This document shows positions 42,490 to 51,695 of a stretch of 54,744 nt of DNA, in pieces. The translations under genes and the position numbers were made by a program. The DNA is taken from contig CADCBZ010000039.1 in NCBI GenBank assembly GCA_902799765.1, positions 1 to 54,744 of the forward strand. The letters run 5' to 3'. Position 1 is the first letter of the stretch. Each line of letters opens with the position of its first letter. The notes under the pieces were generated by a model. It did not search any database. It was not told the DNA's origin and was given only the letters and a program-made list of their open reading frames with translations. Source of the stretch: an uncultured Prevotellaceae bacterium. GTDB taxonomy: Bacteria > Bacteroidota > Bacteroidia > Bacteroidales > Bacteroidaceae.

Positions 42490-43677
42490 ATGAAGATAGC
42501 TATTTTAACCTGCGGTATTCTACCTATTCCCGCCGTGCAAGGAGGGGCGGTGGAGAATTTGATTGATTTTTACTTGGAGTATAATAATCAGAAGAGACTT
42601 CATGACATTACGATATATAGCCCTTGGGATAAGAAAGCAAAAAATCATCCTGCCCTTTCTTCTGATGTTAATCATTATATTTATATTAATGATAAAAGTC
42701 TCAAAGCCAGAATTGCAAGAAGGATATATAAATGTCTCCATTCTAATGAGTATTACAATCACTTTATTGAATATTACTTTGAAAAGGTTTATTCAAGTCT
42801 AAAAAATAGAGACTTTGATATTGTTCTATTAGAAAATTGTCCTGGCTACGCATATAAACTATCTCAAAGAGGTTACCATAACCTCATATTACATCTGCAT
42901 AATGACTTGCTTCATTCCAACTCGCGATATCATGATATCATTTTCAATAGCCTCACAAAGATACTAACTGTTTCAGATTATATCAAAGAAAGGGTTTCCA
43001 CCATTCAACCAAGTAAGAAGATACAAACCATATACAACGGCATTGACTTGACAAAATTCACGCCAAAAGAAAAGCTTTCTGTCAGTCGAAAGTTCATTGG
43101 TTTTTCTGAGGAAGATTTTGTACTGGTTTATAGTGGTCGTATCAATAACGAAAAGGGGATCTCTGAATTAATTGATGCCATGCTTCAAATCAGAGACACT
43201 CGAATTAAGCTTATGATACTTGGCAGCTCTTTCTTTGAAAATGCCAGGAGCGAAGACTCTTTTATTCAATCGTTAAGAAATAAAGCGACGAGGATTGAAA
43301 ACCAGATAGTTTTTACAGGTTTCATTCCATACAATCAAGTTCCTGACTACCTACAATTGGCAGATATAGCAGTCTTACCCTCTATGTGGGAAGAACCTTT
43401 CGGTTTGACTATAGTTGAAGCCATGGCTGTTGGACTACCACTCATCACAACAAGAAGTGGCGGCATCCCAGAAATCTGCGAAGGAGTAGCCATAATTATT
43501 GAAAGAGATAACATTGTCGATAATCTTGCCTCTGCCATTATTGAACTTTATAAACATCCCGAAATGCGCAAGCAAATGGCTGCAGCTTCCATTGAACGAG
43601 CCAAATTATTCGATAAGGAAACGTTCGCTAAGAATTTCTTCAATGCAATAGAAGGCAATTCGTGCTCTATACCTTAA
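42490..43677 (+). CDS. GT4-family glycosyltransferase
   Basis: A 395-residue GT-B fold, retaining glycosyltransferase. It shows the Gly-rich acceptor loop PAVQGGAVENLI, TIYNGIDLTKFTP, LVYSGRINNEKGISELI and the E-x7-E nucleotide-sugar motif in EEPFGLTIVEAMAVGLPLI. Last gene of the plus-strand run, 1 nt after wzx. Its end overlaps the convergent TupA-like gene by 11 bp, leaving no room for an ordinary terminator. Confidence 0.9.
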   Translation: MKIAILTCGILPIPAVQGGAVENLIDFYLEYNNQKRLHDITIYSPWDKKAKNHPALSSDVNHYIYINDKSLKARIARRIYKCLHSNEYYNHFIEYYFEKVYSSLKNRDFDIVLLENCPGYAYKLSQRGYHNLILHLHNDLLHSNSRYHDIIFNSLTKILTVSDYIKERVSTIQPSKKIQTIYNGIDLTKFTPKEKLSVSRKFIGFSEEDFVLVYSGRINNEKGISELIDAMLQIRDTRIKLMILGSSFFENARSEDSFIQSLRNKATRIENQIVFTGFIPYNQVPDYLQLADIAVLPSMWEEPFGLTIVEAMAVGLPLITTRSGGIPEICEGVAIIIERDNIVDNLASAIIELYKHPEMRKQMAAASIERAKLFDKETFAKNFFNAIEGNSCSIP

Positions 43678-44653
43678 GCAATTTTATTCTGTCTCCAATC
43701 ATTCGATGGAACTCCATAGTGAAGTGATTGTTCATGCCAGAAAAAGCCGTGAAGGTCATTTCACCAAAATAGATTTTCCCTTTTACATTATAAAGATCAA
43801 CACGAACCTGCGTGAAACCTTGGCTGATCTTCTCCGCAATCTCTATCATCTTCTCCAAATTCTCTGGACGTGGTACGGGTCTGTATTTAACCCCAGGATC
43901 AGCCAGGTATTGAGGCATCTGTTTCCAAGTATTAATATCATAAAGATCATAAATGGTCTTTCCTCCCCCACTTCCACTCTCCAGTTTCCTGTCATAGCAG
44001 ACAAAGTCATATTGTGCTTTGCCGTCAATACACCTTATCTTATGATCAACTGTTGTCTCCGATGAAAACTCATCTGTGTTATCCATCTCAATTAGACTTT
44101 CAGCCATCACACGTGGTTTAATAAAAGTATAATGAGGTTCGCATGAATCATAACCATAACGTACATCCAAATGTTTCTGTAGGAAATGAACGACTTCATG
44201 CTTGTTCATCTTACTCTTATCACGTATAATCACGGTACTGCCACAATCATGTGTACACTTTAACACAAACTTATCAGGTAGTTTCTCAAAATCAATATCA
44301 TCCGCACGATCCCATACGCCATAACATTCTGTCAGTATATCCTTCAGACCAAGGCTCTCAATGTACTTTCGAACCTCATATTTATCAGTATATTCAGTCC
44401 ACTTGGAGGTGTCAGTCATTACAGCCATCCAAGTAATCTTCTCATTCAAAGTCCGTGGGTTATTCCATGGGAATTTCTCCCTATAGAAACGATTCCATTT
44501 CATCTCAAAGGCTTTTTTCGGATTGTTATCAACCAGTTCTTTCCATCTTTCTGTATGTTCAACACAATGAATGAAATATAAAGCCTTTAGAGTCCTGATA
44601 GGATGCAAAAAAGATTTTGCTCTCAATCGAAATTTATAAGAAAATAAATCCAT
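43667..44653 (-). CDS. TupA-like ATP-grasp protein
   Basis: A 328-residue protein of the ATP-grasp TupA family found in many capsule and teichuronopeptide loci; some members ligate amino acids to uronic acids of polysaccharides. Recognisable segments are NPRTLNEKITWM, DKYEVRKYIESLG, LPDKFVLKCTHDCGSTVIIRDK and GKIYFGEMTFTAFSGMN, with the last Glu a likely metal ligand. It has its own promoter and faces the main operon, so it may modify the repeat unit independently. Confidence 0.82.
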   Translation of the reverse strand: MDLFSYKFRLRAKSFLHPIRTLKALYFIHCVEHTERWKELVDNNPKKAFEMKWNRFYREKFPWNNPRTLNEKITWMAVMTDTSKWTEYTDKYEVRKYIESLGLKDILTECYGVWDRADDIDFEKLPDKFVLKCTHDCGSTVIIRDKSKMNKHEVVHFLQKHLDVRYGYDSCEPHYTFIKPRVMAESLIEMDNTDEFSSETTVDHKIRCIDGKAQYDFVCYDRKLESGSGGGKTIYDLYDINTWKQMPQYLADPGVKYRPVPRPENLEKMIEIAEKISQGFTQVRVDLYNVKGKIYFGEMTFTAFSGMNNHFTMEFHRMIGDRIKLLKV

Positions 44654-44690
44654 AAAATTTATATAATACTCAATATTATCTAATTGATTG

Positions 44691-44698
44691 CAAAGTTA
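44691..44698 (-). promoter_or_regulatory. Promoter -7 element TAACTTTG for the TupA-like gene
   Basis: TAACTTTG on the minus strand, 37 nt before the ATG at 44653. Confidence 0.6.
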
Positions 44699-44837
44699 AA
44701 CTAAATTCTTGGAACTTCCAAATATTACATAAAAAAATAAACCATAGAATAGTTATCCTGCCCAACAACAGATGTGCATTTAACATTAATTTGCAATATA
44801 ATTGAAAATAGTTATTAAATATAGATATTAAATTATG

Positions 44838-44845
44838 TAACTTTG
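44838..44845 (+). promoter_or_regulatory. Promoter -7 element TAACTTTG for the acyltransferase-SGNH pair
   Basis: TAACTTTG on the plus strand. It leaves an untranslated leader of about 100 nt before the ATG at 44954, longer than for most genes here. The rest of the 300-bp gap (44654-44953) is AT-rich and shows no gene. Confidence 0.6.
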
Positions 44846-44953
44846 CACCCAGAAAGATATCTTTTGAATAAATCGATTTGAAGTCGAACATCCCATCAAT
44901 AATAAGACTATTAGGGAGACGGCCTTGAAATAATTGAATTTACACTAAACATA

Positions 44954-46018
44954 ATGTCAACATATTATAATCATTCATATTATAAAAGGCTATCAGAGGC
45001 AATCAATTGGCTTAGATTTCCTCTGATATTCCTCATTATTATGTTACATTGCTATTCTGTACAAAAAATAGATGGAAACCACGAAATCTATCAGGGAACA
45101 GTATATTCTTTTTCATTATGGCTTGGCGAAACAGGAGTACCTGCTTTTTTCTTTATTTCTGGCTACTTATTTTATATAAGCATGAAAAGCTATGGTCAAA
45201 AACTAAAGACTCGTTTTCATACACTCTTTATTCCCTATCTACTATGGAACCTCATTCTTCTATCTATATATATCATCCTATATGCTATAGGATATCCACA
45301 AAAGATTAATGGAAAAAGCATGGTTGATTATTCCATTATAGACTATCTACGTCTATTTTGGGATAGAGGTTCTTATGATGATGGAAACTTCGTTCCCCTA
45401 CTATGTCCATTATGGTATATCCGCAATTTGATTATCATGTCAATATTCTCACCATTGTTTTATATTGTAATAAGGTACACACGAGAACTATTCTTGATAA
45501 TAATGGCTATATGGTGGTTGTCAACATACCACAATGCCTTTATTCCTCAGACAGTTTTATTTTTCTGTCTTGGATCTTACTTCTCAATTATTAATATGAA
45601 TCCATTACAAATTGCTACGGAGAACAAAACTATTGTTATTACGCTGTTTGGGATCTTTGCTGCTGGTGATATATTCTCACATGTTGCAATTGGAACACCA
45701 ATTAATCTCCAGCTTCATCGTTTTGCCTTGATATTCAATATTCCCGCACTAATATTATTGGCAGATTTTTGTGTAAGACATGGGTATACAAACAAATTAT
45801 TTCCTAATTCGGCATTCATCGTATTCTGCGTTCATTATCCTATTGTTGTTCTATTACGTAAAATCTGTATTTCCAAATTTAGTGGATCTTCTGATTATGT
45901 CCATATCCTTCTCTACTTTGTATGCGTGATAATTGCAACTCTATTAAGTATTGGTATCTACTGTATTCTTGAGAAATATTTTCCAAAGTTCAAAAACATA
46001 CTATCCGGTAATCGATGA
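44954..46018 (+). CDS. Acyltransferase family 3 membrane protein
   Basis: A 354-residue polytopic acyltransferase (Acyl_transf_3) with about ten helices. It has the family's early Arg and the His in RFPLIFLIIMLHCYS (H32), a candidate active-site residue, plus FFFISGYLFY and an LWYIRNLI segment. Such enzymes move acetyl or other acyl groups from the cytoplasm onto surface glycans. It overlaps the following SGNH gene by ATGA, so the two probably work as a split pair. Confidence 0.88.
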   Translation: MSTYYNHSYYKRLSEAINWLRFPLIFLIIMLHCYSVQKIDGNHEIYQGTVYSFSLWLGETGVPAFFFISGYLFYISMKSYGQKLKTRFHTLFIPYLLWNLILLSIYIILYAIGYPQKINGKSMVDYSIIDYLRLFWDRGSYDDGNFVPLLCPLWYIRNLIIMSIFSPLFYIVIRYTRELFLIIMAIWWLSTYHNAFIPQTVLFFCLGSYFSIINMNPLQIATENKTIVITLFGIFAAGDIFSHVAIGTPINLQLHRFALIFNIPALILLADFCVRHGYTNKLFPNSAFIVFCVHYPIVVLLRKICISKFSGSSDYVHILLYFVCVIIATLLSIGIYCILEKYFPKFKNILSGNR

Positions 46019-46824
46019 GAAATAATATAATCTATATAAGCATATCCTTAGCTACATGCGTCATTGTTGGAGTGGTTTATAGTTTTTATCGTTACTATGC
46101 CCCACCCCAACCCAAACAATCATACATGATAAATACAACTCCAGATGACACAATAAGGATTGCTTTTATCGGGGATAGTTGGGCCTTTATGCATAAAGAG
46201 CATGAGTGCAAAATTGCTACAATATTACAGGATTCGATTCATACACCAGTGAAAGTTCATTCATATGGTGTATGTGGATTAACAAGTAAGGAAATTTACG
46301 AGAATATATTTCGCGATGATAACTTCAGACTCTTTATGTCAAAAAGACAATATCGATATTGTTATGTATCAGCTGGCATCAACGACACATACAAGAAAAT
46401 GAGCACCTCCTATTATCAACAGAGCATGGATGGCATTATTCGCTTCCTTTTAGCCAACCACATACACCCTATCCTGCAAGAAATACCAGACTATGATATC
46501 CAGATATCATTTGAAATGCAGAAACTTTCAAAAAAGATATTACGTCATTTATCCATAATTATCAATAGCACTCCATTGGATTGCAAACAAATATTTCGAG
46601 ACGCCCTTGATGAGTTAATTCAAGAAAAGGGCTATTCTGACAAATTGAGTATTCTTAGATACAAGTCTTGGAATGATAATGGAAAAAAAGATTTGAACAC
46701 GCTCTATCGGAATGACAGATTACATCTGAATGACAGAGGATATACTGCATTAGATAGTGCTATTGCAAAGGAAATCCTAACTTGCATATCATCTGGCCAT
46801 AATAACGAGTTCCAGCTGGAGTAA
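46015..46824 (+). CDS. Membrane-anchored SGNH/GDSL-family hydrolase or acyl-transfer partner
   Basis: 269 residues with one N-terminal membrane anchor (about 5-25) and an SGNH domain outside: block I FIGDSW (G53-D54-S55), block III AGINDT, and block V DRLHLNDRGY with the Asp/His pair. Coupled to the preceding acyltransferase, it probably completes acyl transfer onto the exported glycan, or removes acyl groups. Its last 65 bases overlap the 3' end of the convergent gene, an unusually large overlap. Confidence 0.82.
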   Translation: MRNNIIYISISLATCVIVGVVYSFYRYYAPPQPKQSYMINTTPDDTIRIAFIGDSWAFMHKEHECKIATILQDSIHTPVKVHSYGVCGLTSKEIYENIFRDDNFRLFMSKRQYRYCYVSAGINDTYKKMSTSYYQQSMDGIIRFLLANHIHPILQEIPDYDIQISFEMQKLSKKILRHLSIIINSTPLDCKQIFRDALDELIQEKGYSDKLSILRYKSWNDNGKKDLNTLYRNDRLHLNDRGYTALDSAIAKEILTCISSGHNNEFQLE

Positions 46825-48511
46825 GATGCATGCCATCATACGTGATAAAATGATCATCTGGTGTAAAGACAGGAACTGTACCATCTGGTTGTAATGTCAG
46901 ACTGAGGAGATCGATATATTTCCCCTTCCATTCTTCCTTGAGCAAGCCATTAACAGTATGGTATTCAGAACGGATGGGCGTTCGTTGTTCAAAATAGTCT
47001 GGACAATAACGTTTTTTGTAAAAGATGCCGTTACTGGTGCCGTGATTCTTGGTCCCTATACCCCATATCTCTGCACCATGTTTAAGATTCTGCCAAAAAT
47101 CATTTGGAACTTCGTGCTTCCATCCGAAAAAATAGATACGGTCACTTTGACGGATACGACTTAAAGGACAGTCATTGATTCCATAATGATAGGATAGTTG
47201 AATGCTGTCACACATGGGAGATTCGAGTAAAATGTTGGAAAAATCACGGGCAAAACTGTTACCAATAACAAGAATCTTCATTTTAGATTCATCTGGAGAG
47301 AAGTCTTGATCATATTGATAAACACGATCTGTATAGCGTTCAAATGCTGACGGATCAGCATAACCTTCAAAAAGATCGAGTTCTGGAACATCTCTGACTA
47401 CTCCACCCCGTTGGTAGATTCCAAAAGCCAAGATATTCACAACAAAAAAAACAAGAATCAAACTCATTCGAGAAACTTTGCAAATGACAAGCCGACGCTC
47501 TATTATATAATAGGTAAAGAGAGACAAGATCAATGTAGCTATTATCAGAGCTATTAAAACAGATAGCGATAATTCATCAGCAAAGAAATAGCGATAAAAT
47601 GCAAATAGAGGTTGATGCCACAGGAATACACTCAAACTCATTCGGCCAAGTGGAGAAAAGACCTTTGAGCGTTGAGCAAACGTTGTAATCTTGTCCTTCC
47701 GATCTTTACAGAAACAAAAAAGGATAGTAAGAAGTACAGTCAGTAACAAAATCACTTCTCGTGGCAGGAAACTCTCACGTATCGTATTCGCTCCTCCAAC
47801 AAGGTTGAAAGGCATTTCTCGCTCACCTATCGTGAAAGCTCCAAAGAAAATCATCAGCAGCAGACAACCTAATGAAAGATAATGCAAAGAGGAAAACCCT
47901 TTTCTCAAATTGATTGCAACCAACCCACCAACTGTAAGCTCAAAAAAACGGTAAGGTAACAAATAATACTTATTACCAAAACTATCTATTGGAAGCAGAT
48001 ATAGAAGAAGCGATAAGAGGGTCAAGACAAGAAGCCAAGTCGGCATCCGTCGTTTCAATAGCATCATCAACAAAGGGAATAAGATATAGAATTGCATGAG
48101 AACTCCTAAGAACCATGTGTGCATCAGTACTTTATGATAGATGGCGGCCCAATAATTCTGTGTTGTGAAAGCCTGCAGAATATTGTTCATAAAAACAGAG
48201 ACAGCCATCACCTCTTTACTCAGGTATCGATAGTCTCCTGGCAACATGCCCCAATAACCAATAACCAACGACAATCCACAGATGATCAGCACCAAAGGCA
48301 GCAGTCTGTACACCTTCTTTTCCAGAAACAGCAGATATTTGAATCGCCCATCAGAAATTTCCTGCATAACCTTTGGTACAACCAAATAGCCATTCAATAC
48401 AAAGAAGACATCCACACCAAGATATCCGCTTTTGCACCATCCAGCATGATAAAGCACCACTGCCATAATGGCCAGTCCTTTCAGCAGATCTATATCATGA
48501 CGGTAATTCAT
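46760..48511 (-). CDS. Fused acyltransferase-3/SGNH protein, OafA/YrhL-like
   Basis: A 583-residue protein with an N-terminal acyltransferase-3 domain (about 1-360; DIDLLKGLAIMAVVLYHAGW, H22 candidate; VDVFFVLNGYLV) and a C-terminal periplasmic SGNH domain (about 400-583). The SGNH nucleophile motif reads VIGNSFARD, so GNS replaces GDS; the late motif YDGMHLTPAG keeps Asp and His. OafA-like proteins O-acetylate O-antigen or other glycans. It is separated from the LruC gene upstream by a strong hairpin. Confidence 0.88.
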   Translation of the reverse strand: MNYRHDIDLLKGLAIMAVVLYHAGWCKSGYLGVDVFFVLNGYLVVPKVMQEISDGRFKYLLFLEKKVYRLLPLVLIICGLSLVIGYWGMLPGDYRYLSKEVMAVSVFMNNILQAFTTQNYWAAIYHKVLMHTWFLGVLMQFYILFPLLMMLLKRRMPTWLLVLTLLSLLLYLLPIDSFGNKYYLLPYRFFELTVGGLVAINLRKGFSSLHYLSLGCLLLMIFFGAFTIGEREMPFNLVGGANTIRESFLPREVILLLTVLLTILFCFCKDRKDKITTFAQRSKVFSPLGRMSLSVFLWHQPLFAFYRYFFADELSLSVLIALIIATLILSLFTYYIIERRLVICKVSRMSLILVFFVVNILAFGIYQRGGVVRDVPELDLFEGYADPSAFERYTDRVYQYDQDFSPDESKMKILVIGNSFARDFSNILLESPMCDSIQLSYHYGINDCPLSRIRQSDRIYFFGWKHEVPNDFWQNLKHGAEIWGIGTKNHGTSNGIFYKKRYCPDYFEQRTPIRSEYHTVNGLLKEEWKGKYIDLLSLTLQPDGTVPVFTPDDHFITYDGMHLTPAGTRYYGQMICKLGFPLQ

Positions 48512-48533
48512 TCACATCATATGTTAACTGAAA

Positions 48534-48573
48534 ATATATAAGCGCAATTTCGATGGAAATTGCGCTTATATAT
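48534..48573 (-). terminator. Strong hairpin, likely terminator after the LruC-domain gene
   Basis: An 18-bp perfect inverted repeat: ATATATAAGCGCAATTTC (48534-48551), a 4-nt loop, and its complement (48556-48573). On the minus strand a short T-run follows. Being perfectly symmetric it could act in either direction, but both neighbours are minus-strand genes. Confidence 0.75.
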
Positions 48574-48586
48574 TAGTGTATCATTA

Positions 48587-50704
48587 TTACTGATTAGGTC
48601 TGAGATACCAATCCTGATTCGTCGTTCCGCCAGAAATTGACCAATCTAAGAAACCAGGGAAGAACTTGTCAATAGAAATACTTTCATTCTCCCGCTTTAG
48701 AATGGTCTCTTCGAATGCGCTGATGTCAGCATTTTTTAGGTAGAAGCCAAATGGATAATTGCCTTGACGTACAAAATACGATCCATCGGAAGGATTAGAG
48801 CGATCATCTCCCTTACCGAAGTAACTGGTATTCATTTTTGCTGTAGGTGCCTCCATGGGGATATGAACCTCCCAATTCTGATTACCCTCAGAACGATAGA
48901 TGAATGGCTGGATAGAAGCCAAGTCTGCTGATGACTCTAATGGATTAGTATAGGTAAGCTCAAGAATATAAGTCGTGCCGAGTTCGCCATTAAAGTCTTC
49001 TGTCAAATAATAGACATTACCATCCTTTGTAAAGCTTACTTCTTCTGCCTCTGTTGATCCTGAAGCAACCTTCTTCATAGCAATGCTACTGGGCTCTTTT
49101 TTCGTATTGAGCGTTAATGCCAAACCATTGGTCAACTCAACATAATTCTGATAAGTAGTCAGATAGAAAGTCTCCTTGATAATCTTACCCTTATCATTGA
49201 ATTCTTTCTCGTGCTTGGCATTAACAATTGCATCATTAAGATCATAATCTCCCTTGTTTGGCCATAAATCCTCAAAGGCATATACACCTGTTGTTGAGGA
49301 TTTCTTGTTTGCGATTTCAGGTAAAGGAGCAAAAACACCAACAGGCTTCAATGCAAAAATCAGATCATCAAAATCTTGATCGTCCATTGCATCCTCAAAA
49401 GAGATAATCGTATAATTATCGCCATTTTTAGTTTTGTAACTGAACTTTGCGCCACGGCTATCACCATTAGGATTCAGGAATGTACCCTGATTGCCGATTG
49501 GACTGCAGTATGAAAGCCCATCAGTTGTAGCACACCATGTGTTATACTTATTGTTGTAAAATTTATTATTCTTACACCTGATAGAGTAATTGTTGCCTTG
49601 CATAGCCCATGCTTGCGTCTTCAAAATAAAACCAATTCTTGTTCCTTTGGGGAACACCGTGGTCGCATCCTTATTATCATTGTTGGCAATATTAGGATAA
49701 TACATCAGTTGAACAACATCACCACGTTCTACACCAATACCATTATAAGTCTCTCCATTTTTTAATGCATATCTAGCCCATTGACCATCCTGTGTATTGG
49801 GGAATAACATAATGATGTTGATATCACTGGGCTTGGTTGGCTTGTTATCATCAGTATAGTAGTAATAACCCAAAGATGATTTCCAGCAGGTACTACCACC
49901 AAGAAGGGTAAAGGTCACCTCAGAATCTTGAGTAAGAAGAAGGTCAGGATAAGAAATATATTCATCATTCATGGCACTGCCAGAAACAAATGCAGTACCT
50001 ACTGCAGCATATAAGCCCTCCATTTCTTCATCACTAATCCACAGATTGGAGTTATTCGTTGTCTTGGTAAGCAAATAGTCTGGGCGACCTGAGGCAGAGT
50101 TCCATGTACCCAACCAGTTCTTCCAATCGTTATAAATCTTGTTTTTGCCAACAGTAGTCAGATTGAGCTTTGAAAGATCAGCGGTAGATACACCATCACC
50201 TTCAGCACGAGTGCCTCCACGGGCAGCAACCACCTGCTGATTTTCTGCAACAACAGAAGCGGCACCATTCTTCACATCAGCCTCCAACAGCATCATACCA
50301 GTGAAGAAATTGCCTGTTGCAATATACAGATGCTGCGCATAGGCTGGCAATTCTACAACGGCATTGAATTTACCGTTTTCACCTGTATAATCTTCATAAA
50401 TCGGCTTGACATTCTCGTTCCACTGATCATCTGGAGCATCCTCAACTTCAATAAAAGGATTCTCGGTATAAACACTAAAGAAAACAGGTCCGTAAGTCTT
50501 AAATGCAGAATAATCTACGTTAAGGTTTACTTTCTGGACAGTTGAAAAATCGAAAGAATTAGCGACTTCCCCAGGCATACTATCACCAGGGTTAATAGAC
50601 ATCTCGTACTTAGATTTATCTACGCATCCTGCCACAGAAACAGCAAGGATAAGTCCCAAACCGATTTTGCCAAGATTACTTCTAAAACTATCTAACCTAA
50701 CCAT
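48587..50704 (-). CDS. LruC-domain (DUF4842) surface lipoprotein
   Basis: A 705-residue lipoprotein: signal MVRLDSFRSNLGKIG followed by lipobox SVAGC (C27). The middle has a DUF4114-like segment with an acidic calcium-loop look (ISFEDAMDDQDFDDLIFAL), and the C-terminal half the LruC/DUF4842 signature (FEDLWPNKGDYDLNDAIVN). Asp-rich loops suggest calcium-stabilised beta-domains. LruC-type proteins are exported in Bacteroidota and of unclear function; surface adhesion or matrix binding is plausible given the neighbouring exopolysaccharide and GH16 genes. Confidence 0.85.
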   Translation of the reverse strand: MVRLDSFRSNLGKIGLGLILAVSVAGCVDKSKYEMSINPGDSMPGEVANSFDFSTVQKVNLNVDYSAFKTYGPVFFSVYTENPFIEVEDAPDDQWNENVKPIYEDYTGENGKFNAVVELPAYAQHLYIATGNFFTGMMLLEADVKNGAASVVAENQQVVAARGGTRAEGDGVSTADLSKLNLTTVGKNKIYNDWKNWLGTWNSASGRPDYLLTKTTNNSNLWISDEEMEGLYAAVGTAFVSGSAMNDEYISYPDLLLTQDSEVTFTLLGGSTCWKSSLGYYYYTDDNKPTKPSDINIIMLFPNTQDGQWARYALKNGETYNGIGVERGDVVQLMYYPNIANNDNKDATTVFPKGTRIGFILKTQAWAMQGNNYSIRCKNNKFYNNKYNTWCATTDGLSYCSPIGNQGTFLNPNGDSRGAKFSYKTKNGDNYTIISFEDAMDDQDFDDLIFALKPVGVFAPLPEIANKKSSTTGVYAFEDLWPNKGDYDLNDAIVNAKHEKEFNDKGKIIKETFYLTTYQNYVELTNGLALTLNTKKEPSSIAMKKVASGSTEAEEVSFTKDGNVYYLTEDFNGELGTTYILELTYTNPLESSADLASIQPFIYRSEGNQNWEVHIPMEAPTAKMNTSYFGKGDDRSNPSDGSYFVRQGNYPFGFYLKNADISAFEETILKRENESISIDKFFPGFLDWSISGGTTNQDWYLRPNQ

Positions 50705-50732
50705 ATTCTAACTTTTTATGTATATTCCGCCG

Positions 50733-50740
50733 CAAATATA
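50733..50740 (-). promoter_or_regulatory. Promoter -7 element TATATTTG for the LruC-domain gene
   Basis: TATATTTG on the minus strand, 28 nt before the ATG at 50704, within the gap after the GH16 gene. Confidence 0.6.
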
Positions 50741-50821
50741 CAAATTAGAAATGAAATATGCAAGTTTTTTGCAATTTCTTGCTTAAGAAAGGCCATTTCT
50801 TGACCAAATGCGATGAGATTA

Positions 50822-51676
50822 TTACTGATACACCCTCACATAATCAATGTAATAGCGGAGCGGGAACTGAGAATCATCGGGCTCTCCTCCGTTGGAGCCA
50901 ATAGCGAGGTTGAGGAGAAGGTAATGTTTGAAACCTGCGACATTGTTGGCGAAGGGATTCTCTGTGTTTCCATCATAACCTTGATTTTGAGTCTTCGAAA
51001 GATCGATTTCATTCAGTAACTCATTATCGAGATAGATACGGATGAACGCTTTGTCCCAATCCATGCGCCAAATGTGGAACTTATCTGCCCAATATGGATC
51101 TTTCTCCGTAAAATGGCCGAAGGGTATGACAGCTGAATCCCAAACACCCTTCCATTGCTCAGGCGAACCCCAGCAGGCATTGGCAAGAATCGAAGGCTGA
51201 CCATCCTTGATATAATACTCCATGATGTCGATTTCCCCATTATTGGGCCATTCCCACTTGTTACCCTGTAACCAGATAGCAGGCCAAGCACCTGAAGCCA
51301 CAGGGATTTTGGCTCTGATTTCAAAACGTCCGTAAAGGAACTGTTGGCTGAATTTTGTCGTCAACGAACTCGACGTGTAATGAATGAATTCACGATTCTT
51401 GCGCCAATCGCTGCTACCTTCCTCGTAATGGGGATTGTTGAAGCATTCTTTTTTGCCCTCAATCACCAGGCATCCATCTTTGACGTATGCATTTTCAGAC
51501 TGGTACCACTGCAACTCTTCATTGCGCACGAAGCCAGATTCATAACTCCATTCTGTAGAAGGCTTACCCTCAACATCGAACTCATCACTCCACACCAATT
51601 GGTACTCCTTCTCCTGTGCCGACACACAGAGTACGAAGCCCATTGTGAGCAAAATCGATACAAGAATCCTATTCAT
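50822..51676 (-). CDS. Secreted GH16 endo-beta-glucanase
   Basis: 284 residues. ATG 51676 gives the signal peptide MNRILVSILLTMGFVLCVSAQ; the longer open frame runs through the repeat region and is rejected. The GH16 catalytic motif is complete: GEIDIMEYY, with E138 nucleophile, D140 and E143 acid/base. YGRFEIRAKIPVASGAWPAIWL and WRMDWDKAFIRIYLDN are family landmarks and point to laminarinase/lichenase-like enzymes that cut beta-1,3 or mixed-linkage glucans. Next to a polysaccharide locus it may trim that polymer, or digest plant or fungal glucan. Confidence 0.92.
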   Translation of the reverse strand: MNRILVSILLTMGFVLCVSAQEKEYQLVWSDEFDVEGKPSTEWSYESGFVRNEELQWYQSENAYVKDGCLVIEGKKECFNNPHYEEGSSDWRKNREFIHYTSSSLTTKFSQQFLYGRFEIRAKIPVASGAWPAIWLQGNKWEWPNNGEIDIMEYYIKDGQPSILANACWGSPEQWKGVWDSAVIPFGHFTEKDPYWADKFHIWRMDWDKAFIRIYLDNELLNEIDLSKTQNQGYDGNTENPFANNVAGFKHYLLLNLAIGSNGGEPDDSQFPLRYYIDYVRVYQ

Positions 51677-51695
51677 AAATTTTCTTTTCGATATT

